Assembly: GCA_012295275.1 (NCBI GenBank)
Contig: CM022677.1
Coordinates: 6,495,280-6,559,279, forward strand
Length of the DNA stretch: 64,000 nt
Source of the DNA: Chrysomallon squamiferum
Taxonomy: Eukaryota; Mollusca; Gastropoda; Neomphalida; Peltospiridae
Direction of reading: 5' to 3'
The translations under genes were made by a program, and so were the position numbers. Below the pieces are notes generated by a model. That model made no database searches, was not told the origin of the DNA, and worked only from the letters and a program-made list of their open reading frames with translations. Of the stretch, positions 25,066 to 37,605 are shown piece after piece; positions within the stretch are counted from its first letter, which is position 1, and each line of letters opens with the position of its first letter.

Positions 25066-26527
25066 CTAAAAAATAAAAAATAAGAATATTAAATTTTTCT
25101 ACTTGTGCAAATATTTATGTGTGTGTGTGTGTGTGTACGTGTATATATTTATGTATATAATCTATAACCGTAGGTACGTATGTGTGTATGTATGTATCTA
25201 TTTATATAGGCAAGCATGTATATGTACGTATGTGTATATGTATTTATGTATGTATGTTCGAATGTATGTATTTATATACATGTATATATGTATGTATGTG
25301 TGTATGTATGTATGCATGTATGCATGTATGTATGTAAATATGCGTGTGTGTTTTGTTTCGTAATTTTATGTTGGTGAAAAACTTACCAGTCTCATGTAGT
25401 GTGTTTGTCCCACTGACGTCATCAACTACAACTGAAGATGAAGATTTATAAGAAATTAACAAAGTATAATATATGTATGTATGTGTGTATGGATGTATGT
25501 ATGTATGTATGTATGCATGTATATAAATATGCGTGTGTGTTTGGTTTAGTAATTTAAGTTGGTGAAAAAATCACCTGTATCATGCAGTGTGTTTGTCCCA
25601 TTGACGTCTTCATCTAAATCAGAAGATGACGATTTATATCAAATTAACAAAGTATAATTTTAGTGTACAAATCTAGTTCTAAATATTTACAACTAGAAGA
25701 AACAATAACTAAATTATTATATTTTCTAACAACCTGTAGAATTATATTTATATTTTGATACTTACATAAGCAATTCAAATATAGCTTACCCTTAATACAG
25801 TGTTCAATATTCATCTCGCCACCTTTCTTTTGCAGTTGAAATCCTTCTTTACAACTGCACTGTGTGTTTCTCACTTTGGTACATTTCTCTACTTCTGTTT
25901 GAGTTGTGCTGTCACACGTGTCACATTCAGCACATCTAGTAGCACGAGTGTAATTCGACTGGTAAAACCCTTCTTCACAAGACCCACATTTTGATTCATC
26001 ACCGTTCTCTGTGCAGTGAGCTACAAGTCGTGTTCCAGGAGGACACTTTTTACAGTGTACTCCATTTATTTCATATTGTTCTCTCTGAAACATAATATGA
26101 AAAATATTACAATTATCAGTTACAGTTATGTAAGGCTGAATGAGTTTCAAGTTTCAGTTTATACTTACAATTCCACGTTTCCCCCTGCAACTGACAGCAA
26201 CAATTTAATAACATTTACTAACATCACAGTCAATCATTATGTTTTGAAAAGTCATTGATACACATGCATGGTGACACACACAGGCACACACACACACACA
26301 CACACGCACACAAACACACACACACACACATACACACACACTACACAAGCAATCTCACTAAAAAGAAAACAAAATACATCTAGTAAGCAGTGATGTTGTG
26401 AAATTACGTAAGATACACGTTGAGTTGGGTAAAAACGTACCTCGTTTTCAGAACTTTCCAGAAATTTTGCTCTCAGTGTTGCTATAAATAGTACGGCAGC
26501 CATCAAAATCCACGTAAAAGGTTTCAT
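25007..26527 (-). CDS. TNF-receptor-superfamily-like protein, short form without death domain
   Basis: Predicted exons on the minus strand are 26527-26441, 26084-25790, 25613-25575, 25431-25387 (or 25425-25387) and 25065-25007. Joined they give about 172-174 residues. Residues 1-20 (MKPFTWILMAAVLF..) form a signal peptide. Exon 2 carries 12 cysteines (near residues 40, 43, 53, 62, 65, 80, 83, 86, 97, 105, 107, 125) in the CxxC..C..CxxC..EGFY spacing of TNFR cysteine-rich modules, with an NYT sequon at Asn73. Phase-1 junctions from exon 2 on are usual for this family. The last exon gives GGVVVLIISVSTAVFYNPF then stop. In known family members such receptors bind TNF-type ligands at the cell surface and signal through death domains or TRAF motifs; neither is present here. 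That suggests a decoy, GPI-linked or regulatory form, unless alternative 3' exons exist. Splice sites are read by eye, with no transcript support. Confidence 0.7.
25110..25375 (+). repeat. (TGTA)n-rich intronic microsatellite
   Basis: GT run followed by TGTA words with interruptions, within the receptor's last intron. The intron side of the exon 3 duplication shares this TGTA-rich text. Confidence 0.9.
25387..25431 (-). CDS. receptor gene exon 3b: 39- or 45-nt stalk mini-exon
   Basis: Duplicate of exon 3a, ending in a consensus donor GTAAGT. Two in-frame acceptors six bases apart are visible (CTTCAG then TTGTAG). The upstream one gives VVVDDVSGTNTLHET, the downstream one VDDVSGTNTLHET, the latter the same length as 3a. 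Phase 1 to 1. The sequon of 3a is lost (SGTN). Confidence 0.6.
25575..25613 (-). CDS. receptor gene exon 3a: 39-nt stalk mini-exon
   Basis: Acceptor CTTCTGATTTAG, then 39 nt reading D/E-D-V-N-G-T-N-T-L-H-D-T in phase 1, ending phase 1. It carries an N-glycosylation sequon (NGT). Its donor is GTGATT, weaker than the GTAAGT of its duplicate, so skipping is likely at some rate; skipping keeps frame. Confidence 0.5.
25790..26084 (-). CDS. receptor gene exon 2: TNFR-type cysteine-rich domains
   Basis: Acceptor TTATGTTTCAG, donor GTAAGC, 295 nt, phase 0 to 1. It encodes REQYEINGVHCKKCPPGTRL, then HCTENGDESKCGSCEEGFYQ, then RCAECDTCDSTT, EKCTKVRNTQCSCKEGF and a closing HCIK. Two modules each end in an EGF-Y/Q turn, as in TNFR repeats. 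This is the strongest protein-coding evidence in the window. Confidence 0.85.
26281..26343 (+). repeat. (CA)n microsatellite in receptor intron 1
   Basis: About 60 bp of CA with small interruptions. Confidence 0.93.
26441..26527 (-). CDS. receptor gene exon 1: start codon and signal peptide
   Basis: ATG at 26527 opens MKPFTWILMAAVLFIATLRA followed by KFLESSENE, 29 codons, phase 0. It has a basic N-terminus, a hydrophobic core and a small residue before the likely cleavage site. The donor is GAG/GTACGT. Upstream in frame there is no longer extension with coding character, so this ATG is preferred. Confidence 0.7.
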
Positions 26528-27010
26528 GTCTGTGATAACTCTAGGAAAAATAATAATAATAAACCTTAAAATGTACGTGAAAAAAGCTACTGCTATGACT
26601 TATACTAATACTAATAACTGTAGAATGGAACTGTTTAGGTAAAGTAACTGACTGAATAACGCTAGCAAGGTCAATTAAGATTACTTCCTTCACTTGGTCG
26701 CTTTGCCGCAACTGCGCATTAACACTCGTATCACGTGTTTTATCAAACCAATCACAACAAGTACAACTCTAAGACAGCTGCGTTATGTACTTCCGTCCAC
26801 ATATGGGCTTTTTTGTGCTTTTATTAAATTTAACACATGTTTCAGCATGTTTCTGGTGGTATGTACAGAGCAGAAAAACGAGATCACGGTAATAAAGTAA
26901 CTGACTGAATATCGCTAGCAAGGTCAATTAAGATCACTCCCTCCACTTTGACGTTTTATAGCGCTTTACCGTAACTCCGCCTTCATAAACACTCATATCA
27001 CGTATACTAT
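26528..27010 (-). promoter_or_regulatory. receptor gene upstream region with a duplicated module
   Basis: A module of about 60 bp containing AGTAACTGACTGAATA and CGCTAGCAAGGTCAATTAAG occurs at 26640-26698 and again at 26893-26951, offset 253 bp, 110-430 bp before the start codon. CAAGGTCA (26666-26673, 26919-26926) fits the extended half-site bound by NR5A/ERR-type nuclear receptors, and TATCACGTG/TATCACGTA follows in both. The core promoter itself is not identifiable. Confidence 0.45.
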
Positions 27011-27019
27011 CCAAAAAAA

Positions 27020-27240
27020 TCCAATCTTCTTCTTTGTGTGTGTTTGTGTGTTTTGGTGTATGATTATTAATTAGAAACTAACCACATTTCTTGACCAAAG
27101 AAAAATTTAAACAAGAATAAAATGATGTGGTATTTGTTTATACAGACATGGCTAATATTTAAACAGTTAATTTAAACTAAATTATTTTACATCTGTATTT
27201 TGTCATTTAACTTAACTGTCCATTTAATAATAATAACAAC
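27020..27240 (+). repeat. R2 dispersed repeat, left part
   Basis: Plus-strand R2 with CTTCTTTGTGTGTGTTTGTG, TTGACCAAAG, TTTAAACAAGAATAAAATGA and TAACTTAACTGTCCATTTAA, followed by AAC/AAT triplets (27230-27302). Confidence 0.78.
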
Positions 27241-27273
27241 AACAACAACAACAACAACAATAATAATAATAAC

Positions 27274-27302
<29 letters not shown>

Positions 27303-27304
<2 letters not shown>

Positions 27305-27528
27305 CAACTGAGACACACAAATAGACACACCGACGCACAGATACACACATAGAACCTAAATTAGTAAATTCCTGTAGAAACTGTCTTGTAGAAAATCTAC
27401 TTTAAATTATTATGCAGTCAAAAACCCTGAGTCTCTGTTGGCTCTCGTCACGGTTCACGGGTTTTCACTGACCTTTGAAGGCTTTATTGATTTTCTGTTT
27501 CCATAGAAATTGGACCTCATTCATAAAT
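27303..27528. other. spacer between R2 and a 35-bp array
   Basis: CA-rich text, then a less AT-biased piece (27425-27520) with stops in all frames. Confidence 0.45.
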
Positions 27529-27975
27529 TACTTTTAAAATTACTTTTAAAATATTATTATTACTACTATTATTATTACTTTTAAAAAATATTATTATTAC
27601 TACTATTATTATTACTTTTAAAATATTATTATTATTACTATTATTATTACTTTTAAAATATTATTATTATTACTATTAAAATTACTTTTAAAATATTATT
27701 ATTACTACTATTATTATTACTTTTAAAATATTATTATTACTACTAATATTATTACTTTTAAAATATTATTATTACTACTAATATTATTACTTTTAAAATA
27801 TTATTATTATTACTATTATTATTACTTTTAAAATATTATTATTATTACTATTATTGTTACTTTTAAAATATTATTATTACTACTATTATTATTACTTTTA
27901 AAATATTATTATTATTACTATTATTATTACTTTTAAAATATTATTATTATTACTATTATTATTACTTTTAAGTTA
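27529..27975 (+). repeat. 35-bp minisatellite, about 12-13 units
   Basis: The unit is ACTTTTAAAATATTATTATT followed by ACTACTATTATTATT, with ACTATT or ACTAAT variants. Unit starts at 27614 and 27649 fix the 35-bp period. Confidence 0.93.
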
Positions 27976-28284
27976 GATCGAATGAATGAGTTTACGTACT
28001 TTGGATTCATATATCAATGCAAATATATTTTGTAGAAACATGAAAAAAAGTTATATTGAATATTTGCTACACAGAGTTTGTCATGTTACATCTCAGACAG
28101 TCTCGCTTCAGAATGGGCCCTTAAAAAAATCGAGATTTTCTTAAAAATGCTTTTGTTATTATTATTATTATTATTATTACTTATTTTATCATTATTATTA
28201 CTCTTTTCAATCATCATTAGTAACATTATTATTAGTACTAGTAGAAGTGGCTGTATTGTTGTTGTTGTTATTATTACTATTAAA

Positions 28285-28316
<32 letters not shown>

Positions 28317-28620
28317 TTATTTTTATCATTATTGCAATTATAGTATTACTACTACTGTTTTTAATCATCATTATTAACATTATTAGTGTAGTACTAGTAC
28401 TAGTAGTTGTAGTTGTATTGTTGTTGTTATTATTATTATCATCACTGATATTATTATTATTATTACTATTACTACTGGATAATTTTTATCATCATTGTTA
28501 TTATATTAGTGTTATTATTATCATTACCAGCATCATCATTATTATATTAGTATCTCTAAATGTACATCAAGAATACATAGTTCAAGATCACTATTCCTTT
28601 TTAATTAGTAATTATCTTCA
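27976..28620. repeat. imperfect TTA/TTG/ATC triplet region (R2 middle, diverged)
   Basis: Long stretches of degenerate triplets (28150-28550) give Leu/Ile-rich frames. They correspond to 32095-32410, 38670-39030 and 40515-40880 of the duplicated block, with word-level matches such as TTTAATCA.CATTATTAACAT. Confidence 0.7.
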
Positions 28621-30120
<1,500 letters not shown>

Positions 30121-30509
30121 TGAGATTTGGTTGTTTTCTGACAGCCAAAAAAAGTTATTGTTGTTAGTATAAACTTATTTACATTCGTGTAATACATTTC
30201 TTCTTGTTATCTCAGATCACAGCTTTGTAAAAGCACACAGAGAGATACACACACAAACACACACATTTATATATATATTATGCACGTATGTATCTGTGTA
30301 TGTATGTTTCTATGTATGTATGTAAGTATGTATGTTATTTATATGGTTTTGTACGTTTCAGATACTAATAGGAATACTCTATAAATATTTACAAACACAA
30401 GATGTCAAATGTACAATAATATTCATAAGTGGAATTACTTCATTATTTATCTTCATTATTTATCTGGGTTCTTCTTTATAATTATTGTCTTTTTTATCTT
30501 CTGTTTCAG

Positions 30510-30521
30510 ATACTACTAAAG
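30510..30521 (+). CDS. candidate 12-nt microexon (DTTK), copy 2
   Basis: CTTCTGTTTCAG acceptor, ATACTACTAAAG, donor GTAATA. Same phase (1 to 1) as copies at 16025 and 34974. Confidence 0.25.
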
Positions 30522-30638
30522 GTAATAAACATACACAAATACATTACACACATTACATATACCCACACATATACACATTCAAAGACTATTTGTATCTACT
30601 GTTGCAGTTATACTTATCAAATAAATATTTTTCCTCAG

Positions 30639-30662
30639 GTTCTGATGCCAGTGAGATGCACA
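30639..30662 (+). CDS. candidate 24-nt mini-exon (GSDASEMH), copy 2
   Basis: TTTTCCTCAG acceptor then GTTCTGATGCCAGTGAGATG; a single G/A change makes Gly instead of Asp at the split codon. Weak donor GTATTA. Confidence 0.2.
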
Positions 30663-30800
30663 GTATTACAGTATTCTCGTTAGTGTACACACGCAAACAC
30701 ATCAGTAAAGGACGATGGGGTACGAACCATAAATATAATTTAAAAAATAACAAACAAATGTCTGTCAGTGTATCATTCAAACTGTCTGAAATATTATAAT

Positions 30801-31240
30801 AATTTAAAACTATCCTGGACGAGCCTCCAGTTTGGTACAGTTTTTAACTAATGATTAACAAAACAAAAAGTACAAAAGTCACGTTTTTAATCAGTGTTTG
30901 TTTCATTGTGTCAGAGTCTGAGGTGTTCGCTAGCACGATGAGGTGACACAGCAGTTTTCTCATTCACGTTCAGACAGAATTTACTTAGCCTTACTAAAAT
31001 AATAAAAAAGTGGTTGGGATTGGCTAGGTTTTCTTCGGTATGTCTTAGGCTGTTTGTTCTGGTTTGTTCTGGCTATGGGTTGTGTTGGGTATAGGCTGTT
31101 TTGCATTTTGTTTGGTTGCATCATACACAGTTTGGTGGATGTGCATTGTGTTGGCCATATGATACTTGGAAGTTTTGTATCCACATCTGTGTTTGTTTAT
31201 GTGTGTGTTTGATAGAGAGAGAGATCGATGGGTCGATTAT
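30801..31240. other. spacer with degenerate GGTTGTGTTGGGTA-type repeats
   Basis: GT-rich, imperfect words such as GGTTGTGTTGGGTATAGG (31076-31095) recur in diverged form at 35295-35400. No open frame is convincing. Confidence 0.5.
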
Positions 31241-31275
31241 TATGATGAAAAATATGTACTACTACGTTCCCTCAG

Positions 31276-31287
31276 CAAATGAAATGG
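31276..31287 (+). CDS. candidate 12-nt microexon (ANEM)
   Basis: TTCCCTCAG acceptor, CAAATGAAATGG, donor GTATTT; phase 1 to 1, reading Ala-Asn-Glu-Met. The duplicate near 37848 reads CCCTCAACAAATG, so its acceptor AG is lost. Confidence 0.2.
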
Positions 31288-31434
31288 GTATTTCATACAT
31301 ACATAAATTCATACTTACATACATATATAAAGAAGAACACAATTGCTCTGCATGTGCATGTGCATATGTGTCTATATATGTACACACGTCCAAGCACAGA
31401 ACGTTAATATTCTGAATATATTTATTTTTTTCAG

Positions 31435-31469
31435 GAGGTGTTGTGGTCCTTGTGATTTTTTTGTTTTAA
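31435..31469 (+). pseudogene. orphan hydrophobic exon related to receptor exon 4, copy A
   Basis: TTATTTTTTTCAG then GAGGTGTTGTGGTCCTTGTG, phase 1, reads GGVVVLVIFLF and stops at TAA. Receptor exon 4 starts GAGGAGTTGTGGTGCTTATC. The same phase, acceptor position and GGVVVL core support common origin. No cysteine-rich exon precedes it on this strand, so it is an orphan copy, or the end of a gene whose other exons I cannot see. Confidence 0.45.
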
Positions 31470-32146
31470 ATTCACTGAAAGTTTTAGCAAATATATATAT
31501 ATATATATAGGAAAGAGAAAAATAACAAATTGGAATGTTACAGATAATATATCAGTATTAAATTATTTAGTTAAATACTTTGAGACCTTGGAAGCCGACA
31601 TTCATCTTAATGTAAATTAGTTTTAATATTTATTATATCTGCATATGTCCAAATTTATCACTATGTATATTTTATTTCTCGCTTTCTTTTTTATTCGTTT
31701 CCTCAAAATCTATTTATTTATTTTTTATTGTTGTTCTATTTGCTTTTATTATTACTATCATAGTCTGTTTACATTCTATACATATCAGTTCAAATAAACT
31801 TCTGGCTTTGTGCAAAAACCAACATAGCTATTTACACATATCTTCTTTCGCAATTTCTTAGACTCTGTTATCAGTCTTTTTATCCAGTCTTTTTCTTTGT
31901 GTGTGTTTGTGTGTTTTGGTGTTTGATTATTAATCAGAAATTAACCACATTTCTTGACCAAACAAAAATTTAAACAAGAATAAAATGATGTGTTGTTTGT
32001 TTATACAGAGGTGGCCAACATTCAAACACTTAATTTAAACTAAATAATTTTAATATTATATAATCTGCATCTTGTCATTTAACTTAACTGTCCATTTAAT
32101 AATAATAATAATAACTACAACAACAACAACAACAATAACAATAATA

Positions 32147-32177
<31 letters not shown>

Positions 32178-33650
32178 TAATCATAACCATAATTATTATA
32201 TTTGTTATTATTATAATTATTTTTATCATTATTGCAACTATAGTATTACTACTACTGTTGTTGTTGTTGTTGTTCTTATTATTATTAATATAACTGATAT
32301 TATTATTATTACTACAGCTTCTATTTTATCATCGTCATTATTATCATTATTTATATTAGTATTATTATTATCATTATCATCATCATCATTATTATATTAT
32401 TACCTCTAAATGTACATCAAGAATTTATACTTCAAGATCACTATTCCTTTTTAATTAGTAATTTTCTTCACTGAAAAGTAAGTTTATTTTCTTTAAACAA
32501 ATAAAATGTCTTTCAACATTTCTTTTTATAATTAGGTTAACAAAACAACATTACGAAACACACACACAGACAGAGGTCGATGAAAAAATTATTGCCATTT
32601 TTGCTATTGTTGTTCACCTATTTATTTAACTGTTAGCAATATTTCATGAATTACGTTTAACATTGTTATAGAAAGTTATTTTACGAATATATTTATTTTA
32701 TCTAATTATTTATGATTACCACTAAATTCTTCTGAACCAAATATTATAAACATGCAGAATTTTGGATTATCTGAGCTATCACTGAAATAAGGATAAAAAT
32801 ATTTTAAAAATTACAACTAGGTTCATGTAGATTCGTGTCACAGCAGTCTGTTTTTACGAGTTTTTCAGAGTCGCTGGTAAATCTGACTTTTCACCGAGCA
32901 CGCTGATATTATTATTATTATTATTAGTATTAGTAGTAGTAGTATGACTACTATTACTACTACTACTGCTGCTGCTGCTGTTGCTGCTACTACTGCTATT
33001 GTTTTTGACCATCATTATTATCATTGTTATTATAAGAGTGTTATTATAATTATTATTATCACTGATATTATATTAATTATTATTATTTTAGAATCATTTC
33101 TGTCATTTAAGTATTGCTATCATCATAACCACCATCATCATCATCATGCTCATTATTATTATCATTACTACTACTATTGTTTCATCATTACTGTCATTAA
33201 CTAGATGTTATTATTGTTATTATCATTATTTATTTATCTCTTTATTATTACTGATATTATCACTATTACCACTGCTATTTTATCATTTATGATTACTATT
33301 GTTGCTGTTATCACACTTTATTATTATTATAATTATGATCATCATCACGTCATAAACATCATCATCATTAATATCTGAACGTGTATATTCTTAATTTATT
33401 TTACACACATTAAAATGTTTCTTCATTAAAAATAAATGAAAATGTCTTTATTCCTACTATTTAGAACTAAAATAAAATAAAGAATTTATACTTTATGATA
33501 ACTATTTCTTTTTAATTAGCATTTTTCATCACTGAAAAGTTTATTTGTTTTATTTAAACAAATAAAATGTATTTCACTATTTTTTTAAACCTTAGATTTA
33601 ACAAACATTACGACTTATTTAATTGAATCAAAACTTAATATTATTATAAT

Positions 33651-33669
33651 GAGAGAGAGAGAGAGAGAT
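33651..33669 (+). repeat. short (GA)n at the R2 right edge, copy 2
   Basis: Only about 9 GA units here, against about 70 in the copy at 29861. Confidence 0.9.
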
Positions 33670-33759
33670 TTGTTATATTTTATTGTTCATATTAATGTAT
33701 TGTAGATGTTGAGGTTAAGTTAGAAATAGTTACAAATACTTCTGTTTGTCATTAAACGG

Positions 33760-33762
<3 letters not shown>

Positions 33763-33807
<45 letters not shown>
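33763..33807 (+). repeat. (CT)n microsatellite at the R3 left edge
   Basis: About 22 CT units, followed by CATATATGAGATTTGG. Confidence 0.95.
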
Positions 33808-33813
<6 letters not shown>

Positions 33814-35270
33814 GAGATTTGGTTGTTTTCTGGCAGCAAAAACAAGTTATTGTTGTTAGTATAAACTGATTTACATTCGTGTAATACATTTCTTTTTGTT
33901 ATCTCAGATCACAGCTTTGTAAAAGCAAACAGAGAGAGAGAGACACACACACACATACTCTCACACATTTATATATATAGATGCATGTATGTATGTACGT
34001 ATGTATATTTATATGTATGTATGTATGTAAGTATGTATGTATGTATGTATGTATGTTATTTATATGGTTTTGTACGTTAGTGTTTAAATATGTGTGTGTG
34101 TGTGTGTGTGTGTGAAAGTGTTATTGTCTTAGGCACGTTTGGTTAAACTGCATACAGATTTGGGAACACACTGAAACAGGCAACGGATAATGAGATCACA
34201 CTCACACGTCACGATATATATGTACATATTAACAAATATTTATATATTAATTATTATTTTATCATGAAGCTGTGATTTCTGAGATTAATGAAATATAACA
34301 AATCTCTCAGGGCCGTGACAACCTTTTTTGCCTCTGTGTGACAGGTCACATATTACTGAGTGTATAAATGTCTTAAGAACATTTAAATGTGGGACATTCT
34401 AAACACATCGTTTTTAATATAGCTTCAAATCAGTTTTTAAGTAAAACCGCCATTAATGAAGCAACAATAATTCAAAATAATGAAACAAACTTATTATAAA
34501 ACTTAAGACGCTGTATAACGTTTGCTTCGCTAAACAGAAAAAGACTTCTAACGCTAGTTTCCACTGAATTAGTCACTGCGTGTCTACACGTGTTTTAGTC
34601 TGAAATTTTCCTCTCCTATCTCCCACTCTGTTCGAGTGTTGTCAAGACTTCTGTGTCTACGTACACACTGTGATTCAGTCTCTTTCCACATTTCTATCTG
34701 AACTTTTACACATATATTATATTACATGATCTTTAATCTATGTAACTGTTTTTTATATTTTATTATTCATAAAAAATATATCTTCTGTTTCAGATACTAA
34801 TAGGAATACCATATATATATTAGCAAAAAAAAAAAAAGAAGATGTCAAATGTACAATAAGATACATATGTGGAAAACATTATTTTATTTATTTTATTTTA
34901 TTTATCTGGGTTCTTCTTTCATACACTTATTTATATTTTGTTATTGTGAATACATTTTTGTCTTCTGTTTCAGATACTACAAAAGGTAATAAACATACAC
35001 AAATACATTACACACATTACATATACCCACACATATACACATTCAAAGACTATTTTTATCTACTGTTACAGTTATACTTACTAAATAAATATTTTTCCTC
35101 AGATTCTGATGCCAGTGAGATGCACATAATTAAAGTAATCTTGTTAGTGTACACACGCAAACACATCAGTACAGGACGATGGGGTACGAACCATAAATAT
35201 AATTAAAAAATAGCAAACAAATGCCTGTCAGTGTATCATTCGAACTCTCTGAAATATTATAATAATTTAA
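33808..35270 (+). repeat. R3 dispersed repeat, copy 3
   Basis: Nearly identical to copy 1 from about 34230 to 34780 (through CACGTGTTT.AGTCTGAAATTT and CCACTCTGTTCGAGTGTTGT) and collinear elsewhere. Contains the third DTTK site and a DSDASEMH site without a donor. Confidence 0.85.
34974..34985 (+). CDS. candidate 12-nt microexon (DTTK), copy 3, synonymous change
   Basis: CTTCTGTTTCAG acceptor, ATACTACAAAAG, donor GTAATA. Against copies 1 and 2 the one change, T to A, falls on a third codon position and keeps Thr. Confidence 0.25.
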
Positions 35271-35479
35271 AACTTTTTTACAGTTCTATTTTTGTTGGGT
35301 GTAGGTTTGTTTTAGCTACGGTTTGTGTTAGGTACAGGTTGTTTTGCATATTGGTAATTTGCATACACCTGATGGATATGGGTTGTTTTGGGCATGTTAT
35401 TTAAGGTATGTGTTATGTTTCTTTCCTTCTTTTTTTTTGTGTCGGATTCATTGGATACAGATTGTATTGGATATGAGTT
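35271..35479. other. GT-rich spacer between R3 and R4
   Basis: Degenerate GGTTTGTGTTAGGTACAGG words as at 31.08 kb. Confidence 0.5.
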
Positions 35480-36555
<1,076 letters not shown>

Positions 36556-37053
36556 CTGTAATACGTTATATGAAACAAAGCATGAAATAAATAAATAAAT
36601 AAATAAACATTTGTGACGTGTCCATGAATGCTGCAAGTTAATTTCGCACACCACTATTTCGGCCTATGCTACGTAACCAAGCTCACTCATTTTCATGGTA
36701 AAACTCGAATGTGGACAATGAAAGAAACGTGACATTCACAGAAGTAATGTATTCAGTGTAATAACAACGAAACATTTCATAGTAAACGAATGAATCACTG
36801 ATTGTTAGTGAACATTATTTTATTAACGTGAACTCAACAAATTTTTAATCTGCAGTTTAATGGCTTCATTCACTGATAAAGTAATCGAGAAAGATAAATG
36901 CGACAACACATCGCCAGACACTACTTTTCTCTGACCACTGAGCCACACCCTCCACTCTAACACAAACAATTTTGTACAGAAATGTTATTATGAAAATAAC
37001 CTAGATTACTGAGTTTTATTTTATAAGATCTTTCACTAACGACAATAACAACA

Positions 37054-37085
<32 letters not shown>

Positions 37086-37284
37086 TAAATCTTCTTACCT
37101 TTGTCTTAGATGCAAAAAAATTCTCTTCTATTCGTCTGCAATGTCAGTGAGGACGACTCTGGGTGAGTGGAATATACCAGTTTCAGTAAAGGGGTGGAAG
37201 CCTTGAAATTTTCTAGAACACTTTTGTTTCTTCTGAGAAAAAAAAATCGTGATAGTTTTAAATGCTTGAGATAAAGTAAACAGC
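36556..37284. other. unclassified DNA, no gene proven
   Basis: Composition is less AT-biased (36600-36960) but all frames are interrupted. On the minus strand a possible small exon lies at about 37102-37137, between CTGACATTGCAG and GTAAGA, but it contains a stop in the only plausible frame. (AAT)n at 37058-37083. Confidence 0.45.
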
Positions 37285-37416
37285 AGTAAAAGTAACAACT
37301 ACCTTAACATAGTTCGTGTAGTTCATTAATTTTTTAAATGCGTGGTGCAGTCTATCACACATGTGGTAATAATGACACAGCAACTGGTTTGTAGAAGGTC
37401 GGAGAAAGATAATACC
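37285..37416 (-). repeat. R1 left end, inverted fragment
   Basis: On the minus strand: CTTTCTCCGACCTTCTACAA, ATGTGTGATAGACTG, GCATTTAAAAAATTAATGAA, AACTATGTTAAGGTAGTTGT. Compare 60420-60535. It is cut at 37416 by the element listed next. Confidence 0.75.
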
Positions 37417-37605
37417 GTATATACTTGTGTACAAGGCGACCTTATATATAAGTCGATGTGTATTTTAAGACCAAAAATTGCGTCATTTTAGGTATTAATT
37501 GTGTATAAGTCGACTGTAGATTCCAGGCACCGTCACTACTTTTAGACCAGTGTGACAGTGCCATGAAGGCCTACATTGTACGCCTACTGTAACATAACTT
37601 GCACG
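37417..37605 (+). mobile_element. hAT-type non-autonomous element with TATAAGTCGA motifs
   Basis: Begins ACCGTATATACTTGTGTACA and carries repeated TATAAGTCGA words (TATATAAGTCGATG, GTATAAGTCGACTG). Short repeats with CCGTAT.TACT and TATAAGTCGA words are, as I remember, common in many animal genomes and usually classed with hAT-derived MITEs. It abuts the R1 fragment on the left and the 30-bp array on the right. Ends were not defined. Confidence 0.5.

Larger units (their letters stand above)
25280..25665 (-). repeat. tandem duplication of about 190 bp containing exons 3a and 3b
   Basis: Two head-to-tail units, roughly 25280-25470 and 25473-25665, share the (TGTA)n flank, AAATATGCGTGTGTGTTT, AGTTGGTGAAAAA or ATGTTGGTGAAAAA, the exon, and CAAATTAACAAAGTATAAT or GAAATTAACAAAGTATAAT. 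Exon-level divergence is moderate, so it is not brand-new. Confidence 0.8.
30121..30800 (+). repeat. R3 dispersed repeat, copy 2 (internally deleted)
   Basis: Has the R3 left part to about 30357 (TTTTGTACGTT), then jumps to TCAGATACTAATAGGAATAC, missing about 0.7 kb present in copies 1 and 3. The right part with the DTTK and GSDASEMH sites is kept. Confidence 0.82.
31240..33650 (+). repeat. segmental duplication, copy A
   Basis: Collinear with 37823-39800 (copy B) and, from 31890 on, with 40313-41850 (copy C). It contains in order: the ANEM site, GCATGTGCATGTGCATATG, the hydrophobic exon, TTGGAATGTTACAGATAATA, CCTTGGAAGCCGACATTCAT, then R2 left, triplet middle and R2 right. Copies B and C share an extra triplet variant, suggesting B and C are closer to each other. 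Confidence 0.82.
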
